Assembly (NCBI RefSeq): GCF_030064895.1
Contig: NZ_JASJEB010000027.1
Coordinates: forward strand, 1 to 53,194
Length of the DNA: 53,194 nt
Direction of reading: 5' to 3'
Origin: Crocosphaera sp.
GTDB taxonomy: Bacteria > Cyanobacteriota > Cyanobacteriia > Cyanobacteriales > Microcystaceae
In this document: positions 1 through 7,903 of the stretch, in pieces
Numbering within the stretch: the stretch's first letter is position 1
Layout: each line of letters starts with the position of its first letter
The notes under the pieces: model-generated
The model's database searches: none
What the model was told of the DNA's origin: nothing
The model's input: the letters and a program-made list of their open reading frames with translations, nothing else
Position numbers and translations under genes: made by a program

Positions 1-216
1 AATCTAAAGAATTGCCACTATATTTTTTTATATGGATTCCCTTCGGTCAATTTATTTTTTGGTCGCCATTCATCCCTAACTTTTAGAAGATTAGGGTATT
101 CTGGCGACATCAGGATAAAAGCAAGACAATTGTCTATCGTTTCGACAGAATATTGCAAGATAAGTTGTTCAGCAAGTACAATCAGGAATCGAATAAGTGT
201 GTGAGGAAAGGAAAAA

Positions 217-1377
217 TTGGTGTTAAATTTTATCAATAGTTTACAATTAGTCACCTTGTTACCTATTTTGGGAGGTTCTGTCTTTTCTGTGTTAACGGTA
301 GCAACGGTTAAACGGTTTTTTAAAGGAATACCCAAGAATAACGGCTTTACTCCTCCAGTATCTGTCCTAAAACCAGTACGGGGTTTAGAAAAGAATCTTA
401 AACGCAACTTAAGAACCATTGCCACTCAAGATTATCCTGACTATCAAGTGATCTACTCGGTGCAAGATCCCCAAGATCCGGCCTACCCTATCTTAAAGGA
501 GATCCAAGAGGAGTTTGGCAAAGAGCGTGTTTCTGTAGTTATTAGTACCTTGGAAGCAGGAGCAAATGGTAAGGTTAACAACCTTTTAGGAGCAATTAAA
601 GAAGCTCGTCACGATATCATTATCATTAGCGATAGTGACACCCATTTACAACCAGATTATCTTAAAAATATTGTCAACCCTTTGGCTAACCCCGATGTAG
701 GTTGTGTCTGTACCCCCTTCAAAGTGACGAAAGCTGACAGTTGGTACGAAAAAATGGAACTTTTGACCATGAATGCTGACTTTATGCCTAGTGTCATGTT
801 TGCAGACGTAACGGGGGCTTCTAACTCCTGTTTGGGGCCTTCTATTGCCATTCGTCGCTCAACTTTGGATCAGTTAGGGGGTTTAGAGAGTTTAGCAGAC
901 TATTTAGTGGAAGATTATGAGATCGGACGACGGGTATGGACATCTGGGCAAAAAATGGTGCTGTTACCCTATATGATTGATGTAGTGGTAGATTTAGACA
1001 GTTGGAAAAATTGGTGGAGTCATCAGGTTTATTGGGATCAAAATACCTATTTAGCGAGACCGGCTGCTTTTATTTCTACTATTTTAATTCGGTCTATTCC
1101 CTTTGCTGTAATTTTCGCTTTTTTACGATGGGATATGATTGGATTAGGTGTGTTAACTGCTACTATTTTAGTTAGAGTAATAACTGCTGCTATGGTAGCT
1201 CAAGAAATAGGAGATAAAGAGGCAATTAAGAGTTTATATTTATTGCCTTTTCGTGATGCAGTGGGTTTAATTTTTTGGGGTTTAGCTTTTACTCAACGTA
1301 CTGTTATTTGGCGTGGGGTTGAATTTAAGTTAACCAGTCACGGAAAAATGGTGAGACAGGGTTTAATTGAAAATTAA
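217..1377 (+). CDS. Glycosyltransferase family 21-like (ceramide glucosyltransferase / HpnI type), membrane-bound
   Basis: Probably transfers a sugar from a nucleotide sugar to a lipid at the inner membrane; homologues act on ceramide or on hopanoids (HpnI). The 386-residue protein has an N-terminal hydrophobic segment (about 5-28), a GT-A fold with the DSD motif (DSDTH, about 139-143), a third acidic motif EDYEIGRR (about 232) and two or more membrane segments after residue 280. The usual QxxRW signature reads HQVYW here, so its arginine is replaced by tyrosine. The start is ambiguous: TTG at 217 or GTG at 220, behind a GAGGAAAGG ribosome site at 203-211; GTG has the better spacing. The lipid substrate is not deducible from the window; no other hopanoid or sphingolipid gene lies nearby. 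Confidence 0.85.
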   Translation: MVLNFINSLQLVTLLPILGGSVFSVLTVATVKRFFKGIPKNNGFTPPVSVLKPVRGLEKNLKRNLRTIATQDYPDYQVIYSVQDPQDPAYPILKEIQEEFGKERVSVVISTLEAGANGKVNNLLGAIKEARHDIIIISDSDTHLQPDYLKNIVNPLANPDVGCVCTPFKVTKADSWYEKMELLTMNADFMPSVMFADVTGASNSCLGPSIAIRRSTLDQLGGLESLADYLVEDYEIGRRVWTSGQKMVLLPYMIDVVVDLDSWKNWWSHQVYWDQNTYLARPAAFISTILIRSIPFAVIFAFLRWDMIGLGVLTATILVRVITAAMVAQEIGDKEAIKSLYLLPFRDAVGLIFWGLAFTQRTVIWRGVEFKLTSHGKMVRQGLIEN

Positions 1378-1389
1378 GAGGTTTTAACC

Positions 1390-1518
1390 ATGTTATTAAA
1401 ACAGTTGTTGGAAGAAAAAAGAGAACAAATTTTACACTTAGCTGCTAAACATGGGGCTTTTAATGTTAGGGTTTTTGGTTCCGTTGACTATATTTCTGAA
1501 AAGTTCTGGAATAGTTAA
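1390..1518 (+). pseudogene. MNT-type nucleotidyltransferase remnant (broken minimal nucleotidyltransferase)
   Basis: This 42-codon reading frame begins like a minimal nucleotidyltransferase of about 100 residues. Its N-terminal helix, rich in Lys and Glu, runs into VRVFGSV, the start of the GSxARGExxxxSDxD catalytic motif. The ARGE...DID acidic residues that should follow are missing, and the frame continues as DYISEKFWNS and stops. It looks as if most of the middle and end of the gene was lost by internal deletion. MNT proteins normally pair with a HEPN partner, which is also absent. It lies 12 bp after the glycosyltransferase and 8 bp before queG. It is non-functional by inference from the missing metal-binding aspartates. 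Confidence 0.6.
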
Positions 1519-1526
1519 TTAATTAT

Positions 1527-2456
1527 ATGGAAGATTTAACCACAAAAATAAAGGACAAAGCCCTTGAAATTGGCTTTCATAAAGTTGGTATTGCTAAAGT
1601 TGATACTGATTATGAAGATAATGCAGTGGAGCATCTTCAAGCATGGTTAGAGTTAGGATATCAAGCAGATATGGCCTGGATGAATAACCCGAAAAAGCTT
1701 GATATTCGCCAATGTATGCCCGAGGTTAAATCAGTAATTTCTGTTGCTCTGAATTATTATACCCCTCATCAACACTCCCAGGATAAACAACAGGGTAAAA
1801 TCTCTCGTTATGGATGGGGTAGAGATTATCATAGAGTTATGGCAAAAAAGCTCAAAGCCTTGAGTCAATGGTTAAATAATCAAGATAATAGTATCAAAAC
1901 CCATTACTATGTTGATACAGGCCCGATTCAAGACAAAGTTTGGGCAATGCGATCAGGCATTGGTTGGATCGCTAAAAATAGTAACGTTATAACGCGAGAA
2001 TACGGTAGTTGGGTGTTCTTAGGAGAAATTCTCACTAATTTGCACTTAACTCCAGATACCCCCCATACAGAACATTGTGGTACTTGTACCCGATGTTTAG
2101 AAGCTTGTCCCACCAATGCGATCGCTCGTCCCTTTGTAGTAGATGCGAATCTTTGTATTGCTTACCATACTATCGAAAATCGTGCCGAATCTCTTCCTAA
2201 AAATATTGTGAAGAACTTACAAGGATGGGTAGCCGGTTGTGACATTTGCCAAGAGGTTTGTCCCTGGAATCAGCGATTTGCTCAAGTAACAGATGTTTCC
2301 GATTTTCAGCCTTATTCTGGTAATATTGACCTAAATTTAGAAGAATTAATGAATATAACTGAAGAAAAATGGCAGAAAAAATTTCCGGCTTCTGCATTAA
2401 GGAGAATTAAACCAAGGGTATGGCGAAGAAATGCTCATGCTAATCTAGAAAGATAG
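1527..2456 (+). CDS. queG: Epoxyqueuosine reductase
   Basis: Catalyses the last step of queuosine synthesis, reducing epoxyqueuosine in the wobble position of tRNAs using cobalamin and two 4Fe-4S clusters. The 309-residue protein carries the family N-terminal domain (DUF1730-like) and two ferredoxin-type cysteine clusters: CGTCTRCLEACP at about 187-198 and a second one, CDICQEVCP, at about 239-247. It is shorter than the 379-residue E. coli enzyme because it ends soon after the second cluster, which is usual for cyanobacterial forms. The ATG at 1527 follows the MNT remnant closely. It has no other queuosine gene beside it. Confidence 0.93.
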   Translation: MEDLTTKIKDKALEIGFHKVGIAKVDTDYEDNAVEHLQAWLELGYQADMAWMNNPKKLDIRQCMPEVKSVISVALNYYTPHQHSQDKQQGKISRYGWGRDYHRVMAKKLKALSQWLNNQDNSIKTHYYVDTGPIQDKVWAMRSGIGWIAKNSNVITREYGSWVFLGEILTNLHLTPDTPHTEHCGTCTRCLEACPTNAIARPFVVDANLCIAYHTIENRAESLPKNIVKNLQGWVAGCDICQEVCPWNQRFAQVTDVSDFQPYSGNIDLNLEELMNITEEKWQKKFPASALRRIKPRVWRRNAHANLER

Positions 2457-2750
2457 GGAAATTGGATTTAAGCATTCGGCTATCAGCAGTCAGCAATATA
2501 TGTATGGAAAATGACTGAGATCAAACGAGTGCTTAAAATTGCATGATGAGACTATGGCCACAAGTTAGGACTTTTTTGTTCCCTGTTCTCTTTTTTGTAC
2601 ATTAAATTTTTTGTCCTACTCAAAAAACGTGACCCGGTACAACTATCTATCCTAAATTATGTGGAGTGATGGACCTTTTCTGAATAGAAAAGAGACAATG
2701 GAAATCATTTCTCTTCCCACTCTTACTCTTCATTGTTAACCCGAGAAAAA

Positions 2751-3434
2751 ATGACACTCAAAGTAATTGTTTTCGATTTTGATGGGACTCTCGCTGATAC
2801 TTATGATGCGTTTATTGAAATCGCTAATAGCTTATCAGAAGAATTTGGCTATAAACCAGTTAAGGAACAAGAACAGGAACAACTGAAAAATTTAAGTGCA
2901 AAGGATCTGATTAAACAATCGGAAATTTCTGTCTTCAAAATCCCGTTTGTTTTGAAGCGTCTTAAGTCTGAGTTGACCCATAAAATTCAAGAACTAAAAC
3001 CGATTAAGGATATACCTTATTGTGTTAAACAATTAAAAAGTCAAGGCTACAGCCTAGGTATTATAACATCTAATGCTGAAGAAAATGTAGTGAGTTTTCT
3101 GAAAAATCATCAACTAGAGCAATTTTTTGAGTTTATTTATGCAGGAACCACTCTATTTGGGAAACATAAAATTATTAAAAAATTACTCAAAGAGAAACAA
3201 TTACTACCCCATGAAGTTATGTATATTGGAGACGAAACAAGAGACATTCATTCTGCGAAAAAAAGTCGTGTTCAATGTGTGGGGGTAACGTGGGGATTTA
3301 ATTCTAGTCAAGCTTTAGCCAAACAAGAACCGGATTTTCTCATTAATAATCCCTACGAATTAATCACCATACTAGATAACTGTCAGTATGACATGATGGA
3401 TGAGCAATCTAAGGTTACTTCTCTGACAATTTAA
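2751..3434 (+). CDS. HAD-superfamily hydrolase, phosphoglycolate-phosphatase-like
   Basis: Probable small-molecule phosphatase. It starts with the nucleophile motif DFDGT (DxDGT, about residues 9-13 from the ATG at 2751), has ITSN as motif II in the middle, a conserved lysine region (FGKHKIIKK) and the acidic motif GDETRD that binds magnesium. The cap is a short helical C1 insertion. An upstream TTG at 2733 is possible, but the ATG at 2751 has a GAG element a few bases before it and sits right at the first strand, so it is preferred. The arrangement fits the Gph/phosphonatase-like group; the true substrate cannot be read from sequence. It is convergent with the response regulator downstream. 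Confidence 0.82.
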   Translation: MTLKVIVFDFDGTLADTYDAFIEIANSLSEEFGYKPVKEQEQEQLKNLSAKDLIKQSEISVFKIPFVLKRLKSELTHKIQELKPIKDIPYCVKQLKSQGYSLGIITSNAEENVVSFLKNHQLEQFFEFIYAGTTLFGKHKIIKKLLKEKQLLPHEVMYIGDETRDIHSAKKSRVQCVGVTWGFNSSQALAKQEPDFLINNPYELITILDNCQYDMMDEQSKVTSLTI

Positions 3435-3440
3435 GGAAAA

Positions 3441-3482
3441 TTGATTAATAATCAACCCTTGCTACTAGTTGATTAGCAAGGG
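3441..3482. terminator. Hairpins between convergent genes (probable bidirectional terminator)
   Basis: Two inverted repeats lie between the HAD gene and the convergent response regulator. One is a perfect 7-bp palindrome at 3441-3455 (TTGATTA-A-TAATCAA). The other is an 8-bp stem, CCCTTGCT at 3456-3463 pairing with AGCAAGGG at 3475-3482, across an 11-nt loop. Position between two gene ends supports a terminator role; the flanking T-run is weak. Confidence 0.5.
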
Positions 3483-3498
3483 GATATTAATTCAATCT

Positions 3499-4059
3499 CT
3501 ACCCTCTCTGTTTGAGGAAAGTCAAAACTTGTCTTAGTTGTTTCTTGAGTAGATCAATTTCCCCTTGCATGGTATTAACTTGTTTACGGAGAGAAACAAT
3601 TTCTTGGGCCATAGCAGCGTTATCTTTTTTATCTCCTCTGAGTTGAGAGGTTGCTGCTGCTTTTTCTTGGGTTTTAGGATGCTTTCTTGCTTTGGCCATA
3701 GCATCTTTAATGGCCTCAAGTAGCTGCTTTTTCTCGAAGGGTTTTTCAATAAAGGAAAAATATTCAAAGGGTTCATTAAGTTTTTCGACAACCTCTTCTT
3801 TTCGCCCTGACATCAAGACAAGGGGAATTTTTTTGAGTTCGTATTCTCTTTGTACTTCTTGATAAACATCCCAACCACTCATTTTGGGCAGCAGGAAATC
3901 TAACATAATCAGGTTTGGTTTTTCGCTACGAATAAGATTATATCCTTCAACACCATCTTTGGCTTCAAGGACTCTAAAATTGCCTTCTGGCAACATATCT
4001 TTAACCCGCATTCGGATTACTTTACTATCATCAATGACGAGGATTTTATGAGTTGACAC
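3499..4059 (-). CDS. Response regulator: CheY-like receiver with C-terminal coiled coil
   Basis: Single receiver domain of a phosphorelay. The acidic pair D10-D11, the phosphoacceptor D54 (IMLDFLLPKM), the switch residue S84 and the invariant K106 (EKPFEK) are all present, so it should be phosphorylated. After residue 120 comes a charged, Ala/Lys-rich linker and then a predicted coiled coil (about 150-186, heptads of Leu, Met and Val) that may mediate dimerisation or docking. There is no DNA-binding domain, so it likely acts by protein contact. Two-domain proteins of this kind are common in cyanobacterial phototaxis and gliding gene sets, but no kinase or CheA/PilJ gene is beside it here. Confidence 0.88.
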   Translation of the reverse strand: MSTHKILVIDDSKVIRMRVKDMLPEGNFRVLEAKDGVEGYNLIRSEKPNLIMLDFLLPKMSGWDVYQEVQREYELKKIPLVLMSGRKEEVVEKLNEPFEYFSFIEKPFEKKQLLEAIKDAMAKARKHPKTQEKAAATSQLRGDKKDNAAMAQEIVSLRKQVNTMQGEIDLLKKQLRQVLTFLKQRG

Positions 4060-4218
4060 AGTAAACTCCCTTTCAAGCGTTAATTCAATGGTCTTTGAGG
4101 TATTTTCTCTTCACCTTTAACGGTGATAGGTTAGTTATCCCTCTCCCCTAAGATTCCCCAAAACTGTCTGAAACTAACAACCGTCAACGGAAAAATTTTG
4201 CTGATCCATAATTGAAAC

Positions 4219-4512
4219 CTATTGGCCTGAATTGGTTTGTTTCTCTGCTGCGTCTACAGCGCGATTAAAAATTTCATCTGTTTTCTGAAATTTAATCTTA
4301 ATGTTTCCCTTTTCTTTATCTCCTTTTAAACTTCGATATTCTTCTTTTTCTTCGGCAATAAACTGAGTAACTGCTTTGTAAATGGTGTCTCTAGTATTGT
4401 TACTTACTTTACCTAGAGGTGACGGTAATACCTTATCTCCTAACAAAATAAAAGCAATAGTAAAGACCATACCAACTTGTAAAATAACTCCTAAGTTAAT
4501 CGAAATTTTCAC
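4219..4512 (-). CDS. Small membrane-anchored protein of unknown function
   Basis: This 97-residue protein is not one I recognise. It has a single hydrophobic segment at about 8-25, preceded by one lysine, then a soluble tail rich in Lys, Glu and Asp (about 40-97) that should be mostly helical. The topology is a signal anchor or an uncleaved signal peptide. It stands alone between the response regulator and another small membrane protein, with about 110-160 bp gaps on each side. It reads like a conserved cyanobacterial gene rather than noise, since codon use and length are normal. Confidence 0.6.
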   Translation of the reverse strand: MKISINLGVILQVGMVFTIAFILLGDKVLPSPLGKVSNNTRDTIYKAVTQFIAEEKEEYRSLKGDKEKGNIKIKFQKTDEIFNRAVDAAEKQTNSGQ

Positions 4513-4619
4513 AATAATTTTCCTATAAACACTAAACTCATGATTTTTTCTCTAACAGTGTTATAGTCGTTTTCCTTGTTTTCTTCCGTGAAATCTGTCA
4601 AAGATAACTGTGATAAGGA

Positions 4620-4931
4620 TCAAGGTATTATCGGTAAAGGTACAAAGGTTTTCAACATTTTGCGAATTTTTAAGAGAAAAATCAGATTTTGCAATTTTGA
4701 GTCAATTTCAGGTGGATAGGGACTTTGAGCTAATTTTTCTTGGATCTCAGCGTATTCTGCTGCGGTTAGGGGTTCTCCACTCATAGGCGATCGCCCTTCA
4801 GTAACAATTTCGTTGCGCAAAATTTCTTCGGGAATGTCCTCTGGCGGGGGTAAAGTAACCCCGGCCTCTAAAAAGATCATTTGTAGGGCTAAACTGAGGG
4901 TTATGAGCCGATAAAGCGAGGAATAGACCAT
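4620..4931 (-). CDS. Conserved cyanobacterial small protein with N-terminal hydrophobic segment
   Basis: A 103-residue protein with a hydrophobic N-terminus (about 8-26, possibly a cleaved signal peptide) followed by a proline- and acid-rich stretch (PPPEDIPEEILRNEI) and a motif around EGRSPMSGEPLTAAEYAE that I associate with a family widespread in cyanobacteria but of unknown role. The C-terminus has a second short hydrophobic helix (about 82-103). It starts 11 bp after the stop of the glutathione transferase gene and on the same strand, so the two are probably one transcript. Confidence 0.7.
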   Translation of the reverse strand: MVYSSLYRLITLSLALQMIFLEAGVTLPPPEDIPEEILRNEIVTEGRSPMSGEPLTAAEYAEIQEKLAQSPYPPEIDSKLQNLIFLLKIRKMLKTFVPLPIIP

Positions 4932-4942
4932 GATTTTATCTC

Positions 4943-5626
4943 CTATGAAGACAATCCTGGGGGCAAAGTTTCCCCACAGATATTATGAATGGTAACAATT
5001 TTTTCAAATAACCAAGGATAGGTTTGACGATAGTAAGGAATTAAGGCCAAGGGACTGAGTAAAGCTGTTGCGGTAATGTCTGCTATACTCAAGCGATCGC
5101 CCACTAAGTAGGGTTGGGTTTGCCAGTGGGAGAGGACAGTCATGGCGTTTTCTAGGCGTTTTTGGGCTAATTCAACGCTTGCTGGTGTGATTCCGTATTG
5201 ACGACGGACAATATTGATTACCAGTTGACTGGATAAAGACGGATCGATTGATTTTCCTTCCCCTGCACGATAATGATAATAGACAAAACGGGTAGCTGTA
5301 CCAATACTTTCGTCTAACCAGTCTTCTAATAATAAAGCTTGGGTTTGTTGAGTGGGGTTGGATAGCATTAAGGGGCGATCGCTTTGATAGGTTTCGAGGT
5401 AGTTAAAAATGCGGGTTGAGTCAGCTATTGCTTCGAGTTCCCCTGTTTTTTGAGGGAGTAAAACGGGGACGGTGGTTAACCCGGTGAGGGGTTTTAGTTT
5501 GAGAATATGTAGTCCTGGGGTTAAGTTTTGGACTTGATAAGGTATTTTTTTATAACCTAGTGCTAATCTTGCTTTGCGACAGTAATGAGAGGTGCTAAAT
5601 TGTAGGAGTAACATATTAATAACCAT
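4943..5626 (-). CDS. Glutathione S-transferase family protein
   Basis: Conjugates or reduces substrates with glutathione, in the cytoplasm. The N-terminal thioredoxin-like domain starts MLLLQFSTSHYCRKARLALG with a Ser/Cys motif at the usual catalytic position, followed by the TVPVL cis-proline segment and a helical C-terminal domain containing the N-capping motif DRLSIADITATALLSP. The reading frame is open for another 63 codons upstream, but that extension would run across the C-box operator and into the endonuclease gene on the other strand; ATG at 5626 (GGGAC element just upstream) or at 5614 is far more likely. It is divergent from the restriction gene, with fewer than 100 bp between starts. 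Confidence 0.85.
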   Translation of the reverse strand: MVINMLLLQFSTSHYCRKARLALGYKKIPYQVQNLTPGLHILKLKPLTGLTTVPVLLPQKTGELEAIADSTRIFNYLETYQSDRPLMLSNPTQQTQALLLEDWLDESIGTATRFVYYHYRAGEGKSIDPSLSSQLVINIVRRQYGITPASVELAQKRLENAMTVLSHWQTQPYLVGDRLSIADITATALLSPLALIPYYRQTYPWLFEKIVTIHNICGETLPPGLSS

Positions 5627-5670
5627 AAAAGTCCCATTATACAAGGCTTTTACAAGCATCAAACTAACGT

Positions 5671-5696
5671 GACTGTGAGTCAGTAGACTTTCAGTC
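5671..5696 (+). promoter_or_regulatory. Tandem C-box operator of the restriction-modification system
   Basis: Two perfect GACT-N3-AGTC boxes stand in tandem: GACTGTGAGTC at 5671-5681 and GACTTTCAGTC at 5686-5696, separated by the 4-bp spacer AGTA. This is the known architecture of controller (C) protein operators in type II restriction-modification systems, where two C-protein dimers bind side by side and first activate, then repress the C-R promoter. The second box ends 24 bp before the ATG of an endonuclease that begins with a C-protein-like HTH, so self-regulation is the natural reading. Confidence 0.85.
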
Positions 5697-5720
5697 ACAT
5701 CAGAAAGATAATCCGATATT

Positions 5721-6713
5721 ATGGATAAATCTTTTAATACAAAACTGGGATTTGAAATTAGACAAGCTAGGTTAGCTGCTAATTTATCACAAGAACAGCT
5801 TGCTGAATTACTCAATGTTGATAGAACCTATATTAGTTTTCTTGAGGGTGGAAAAAGAAGTCCATCTCTAGAGACTTTTATTCAATTATTAAATCATTTA
5901 GATATCAAACTAAGCTTTTTACCCTATGAGTGGCTGAAAAATTTATATTCAGTTTGTAGTCAATATAATTTAGAAATTGAAACCCTTGCAGACACCATAA
6001 ATGATCCAAAAGTTATTCCTATGTTAAGAGGAAAGGCGTTTGAATTTACTGCTTGTAACATAATAAGAAACAATTTACCCAAAAATCAATACCAGGTATC
6101 AAATCCTAAATTGAATGCACAATCATCCATTAAAGATATAGATGTCGAATTACATAACTTAATTAGTCATAAAAAATATACAATTGAATGTAAACTGGCT
6201 GCAAAAGGTAGTTTTCGGCATAAGGTAAAGGAAAATAACAATTTAGTTTCTATGCGAGTAAAATGTATGAGATCAAGAACTTTAGGAGAAGTTGCAGCGG
6301 CCAGAAAAGCAGAAGAAATAGGAATCAATAAAGACATATTAATAATTCATAATGATCAATATTTAGCAAATGATTTTGATTTTGTTATCACATCTATAGC
6401 CAATGCTTTTTATGAAACAGACAAAGAAACTGGGTTATATTATTGGTCGCCATCTGAGGAAGCCAAGGAATTTCTTAAACTTTTAAGAGTAGAAAACCAA
6501 GAAGAAGCATTTTATAAAACATATATTGCTAGAAGCAAAGATTTAGCGGTTGATAAAAATAATAATGTAAAATGTAGCCGAAAAAAATGTAATAATAAGG
6601 ATAACTGTGGTTTTATTCCTAACTATCCTTATATTTATTTTGATAAAACAACGGGGCAAGTAATGAAACCTTGGATAGAAGTAGATAAGTTTCAAGAACT
6701 TTTAAATGATTAA
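5721..6713 (+). CDS. Type II restriction endonuclease with fused N-terminal controller (XRE/C-protein) HTH
   Basis: The 330-residue protein has two parts. Residues 5-68 are an XRE/Cro-like helix-turn-helix (ARLAANLSQEQLAELLNVDR then YISFLEGGKRSPS) of the size and type of stand-alone C proteins. Residues 80-330 look like a PD-(D/E)xK nuclease: E107 in a helix, D141 in IDVEL and E156-x-K158 in TIECKLA. Three cysteines at 285, 290 and 296 may bind a metal. It is preceded by two C-boxes and is tail-to-tail with an adenine methylase, which together define an R-M system. I cannot name the recognition site. Natural C-endonuclease fusions are known but uncommon; here the operator confirms the logic of the fusion. 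Confidence 0.82.
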   Translation: MDKSFNTKLGFEIRQARLAANLSQEQLAELLNVDRTYISFLEGGKRSPSLETFIQLLNHLDIKLSFLPYEWLKNLYSVCSQYNLEIETLADTINDPKVIPMLRGKAFEFTACNIIRNNLPKNQYQVSNPKLNAQSSIKDIDVELHNLISHKKYTIECKLAAKGSFRHKVKENNNLVSMRVKCMRSRTLGEVAAARKAEEIGINKDILIIHNDQYLANDFDFVITSIANAFYETDKETGLYYWSPSEEAKEFLKLLRVENQEEAFYKTYIARSKDLAVDKNNNVKCSRKKCNNKDNCGFIPNYPYIYFDKTTGQVMKPWIEVDKFQELLND

Positions 6714-7609
6714 AATAGTGATAGTTGCTTAATAAAAACGAAAGGTTCAACACCAGAAACATTATTGATATCATAATTGGTTATAAAAATTTCTTTACCT
6801 TTATAACGATTACTTTTATAACCATCAGACAGCTTTTTCTTATTTTTTTGATCATCTGTTCGGTTAATAGTATAATTCCATTCATTATCCTGAATTGATG
6901 TACACCAATTATACATTTCTCTAATCTCAGGAACATTATCATAGGTAATTAAAAACTTAAATTTTGAAGAATTTTTTTCTAAGACTTCACTTAAACGATA
7001 GTGATCTTCTAAATTAAAACTACAAGAATAAAATTTGTCTTGATCCGCACCAAAATAAGGAGGATCAATAAATAGAAAAAAATCCTCCTCAAGATACTCA
7101 ATAACCTCTTGAAAATCTAGAGATAAAAACTTAACTAATTTTAATCTTCCAGAAGTTGTTCTTAAATGTTTTGGCCAATTTTCAGGACGCATAGAATATT
7201 TGTCACCGTATCCCCAATAACAATTAGCTTGTTTCATAATTCCAGAATAGGAAGTCCTATTCAAATAAAACCATCTCATTGCTCTTTCTAAGTCATTAGA
7301 CGGGGAATAATCTAACTTGTAATATTTATGAAGCTCTTTACTTGCTGGAATTCCATCTAATAAGTTTATTAAATCTTCAACATTATCTCTGATTTGAATA
7401 TATGTATTTATTAGTTCTGAATCTTTATCATTTAATATATTAACTTTAGTATTAGGTTTAGCAAAAAAAATAGAACCACCACCAACAAAAGGTTCACAGT
7501 ATTTATCATGTTTAGGAATGCAAGGCAGGATTAATTTACGAGCATAAAACTTACCACCAGGATATCTAAAAGGGGAATTACTTAACTTTCTAACTTTATT
7601 TTTACTCAC
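6710..7609 (-). CDS. DNA adenine N6-methyltransferase, Dam/D12 class (modification partner)
   Basis: Protects host DNA by methylating adenine in the recognition site. The 299-residue protein has FRYPGGK (14-20) and EPFVGGGSIFF (39-49) for S-adenosylmethionine, the helical FYLNRTSYSG segment (114-123) and the catalytic DPPY (182-185), the alpha-class D12 order seen in Dam, DpnM and EcoRV-type enzymes. The best-known members act on GATC, and GATC lies inside the HIP1 octamer so abundant here, but the site of this enzyme is unproven. Its stop codon lies in TTAA at 6710-6713 and overlaps the endonuclease stop on the other strand. No C-box is seen before its own start. Confidence 0.9.
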   Translation of the reverse strand: MSKNKVRKLSNSPFRYPGGKFYARKLILPCIPKHDKYCEPFVGGGSIFFAKPNTKVNILNDKDSELINTYIQIRDNVEDLINLLDGIPASKELHKYYKLDYSPSNDLERAMRWFYLNRTSYSGIMKQANCYWGYGDKYSMRPENWPKHLRTTSGRLKLVKFLSLDFQEVIEYLEEDFFLFIDPPYFGADQDKFYSCSFNLEDHYRLSEVLEKNSSKFKFLITYDNVPEIREMYNWCTSIQDNEWNYTINRTDDQKNKKKLSDGYKSNRYKGKEIFITNYDINNVSGVEPFVFIKQLSLF

Positions 7610-7661
7610 AACTAAATATCTCTCGATAAATTGATTAATTCAATCACACTTAGCTCAAAAA

Positions 7662-7705
7662 CAAGAGTTCTCATTTCTAAATTATAGTTGAAATGAGAAC
7701 TCTTG
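7662..7705 (-). terminator. Strong rho-independent terminator for the small-gene operon
   Basis: A perfect 16-bp inverted repeat at 7662-7677 and 7690-7705 with a 12-nt loop. Read on the minus strand the stem is followed at once by TTTTTG, as expected for intrinsic termination of the operon that ends at 7735. Confidence 0.85.
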
Positions 7706-7734
7706 ACTAATTTAGAGTGAATACTCTGTGAAAA

Positions 7735-7890
7735 TTAAAGACTGTAGTAGCTTCTTTCAGCTTCTAGTTGCTGAACTAAACTATTTTGTCCTTTCGCTCT
7801 GGCAACTTCTAAACGATGCTCTAAGCTTTTCAAAATGTTAGCACGATGGAGACGAGTGAAATCATTTAAGTGTTTTGGATTATTCGTCAT
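7735..7890 (-). CDS. 51-residue charged protein, second gene of a small operon
   Basis: Not recognised by name. ATG at 7890 is preceded by a very strong ribosome site (GGAGGTGAG) inside the 13-bp gap after the upstream gene, so translation is certain in practice. The product is basic and helical (HRANILKSLEHRLEVARAKG, then LVQQLEAERSYYS), with no membrane segment or cysteine. It was probably a conserved cyanobacterial hypothetical; both proteins of this operon contain an LHR helix, hinting at common origin or a heteromeric complex. A perfect terminator follows. Confidence 0.72.
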   Translation of the reverse strand: MTNNPKHLNDFTRLHRANILKSLEHRLEVARAKGQNSLVQQLEAERSYYSL

Positions 7891-7903
7891 AACTCACCTC
7901 CAT

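Noticed and set aside
18-425. A 135-codon minus-strand frame at the left end
   Set aside because: Half of it is antisense to the glycosyltransferase. The part outside (about 18-190) looks somewhat protein-like but has no start codon or ribosome site of its own.
5627-5815. Upstream extension of the glutathione transferase
   Set aside because: It would read through the C-box operator and antisense to the endonuclease; the family begins at MLLLQFSTS.
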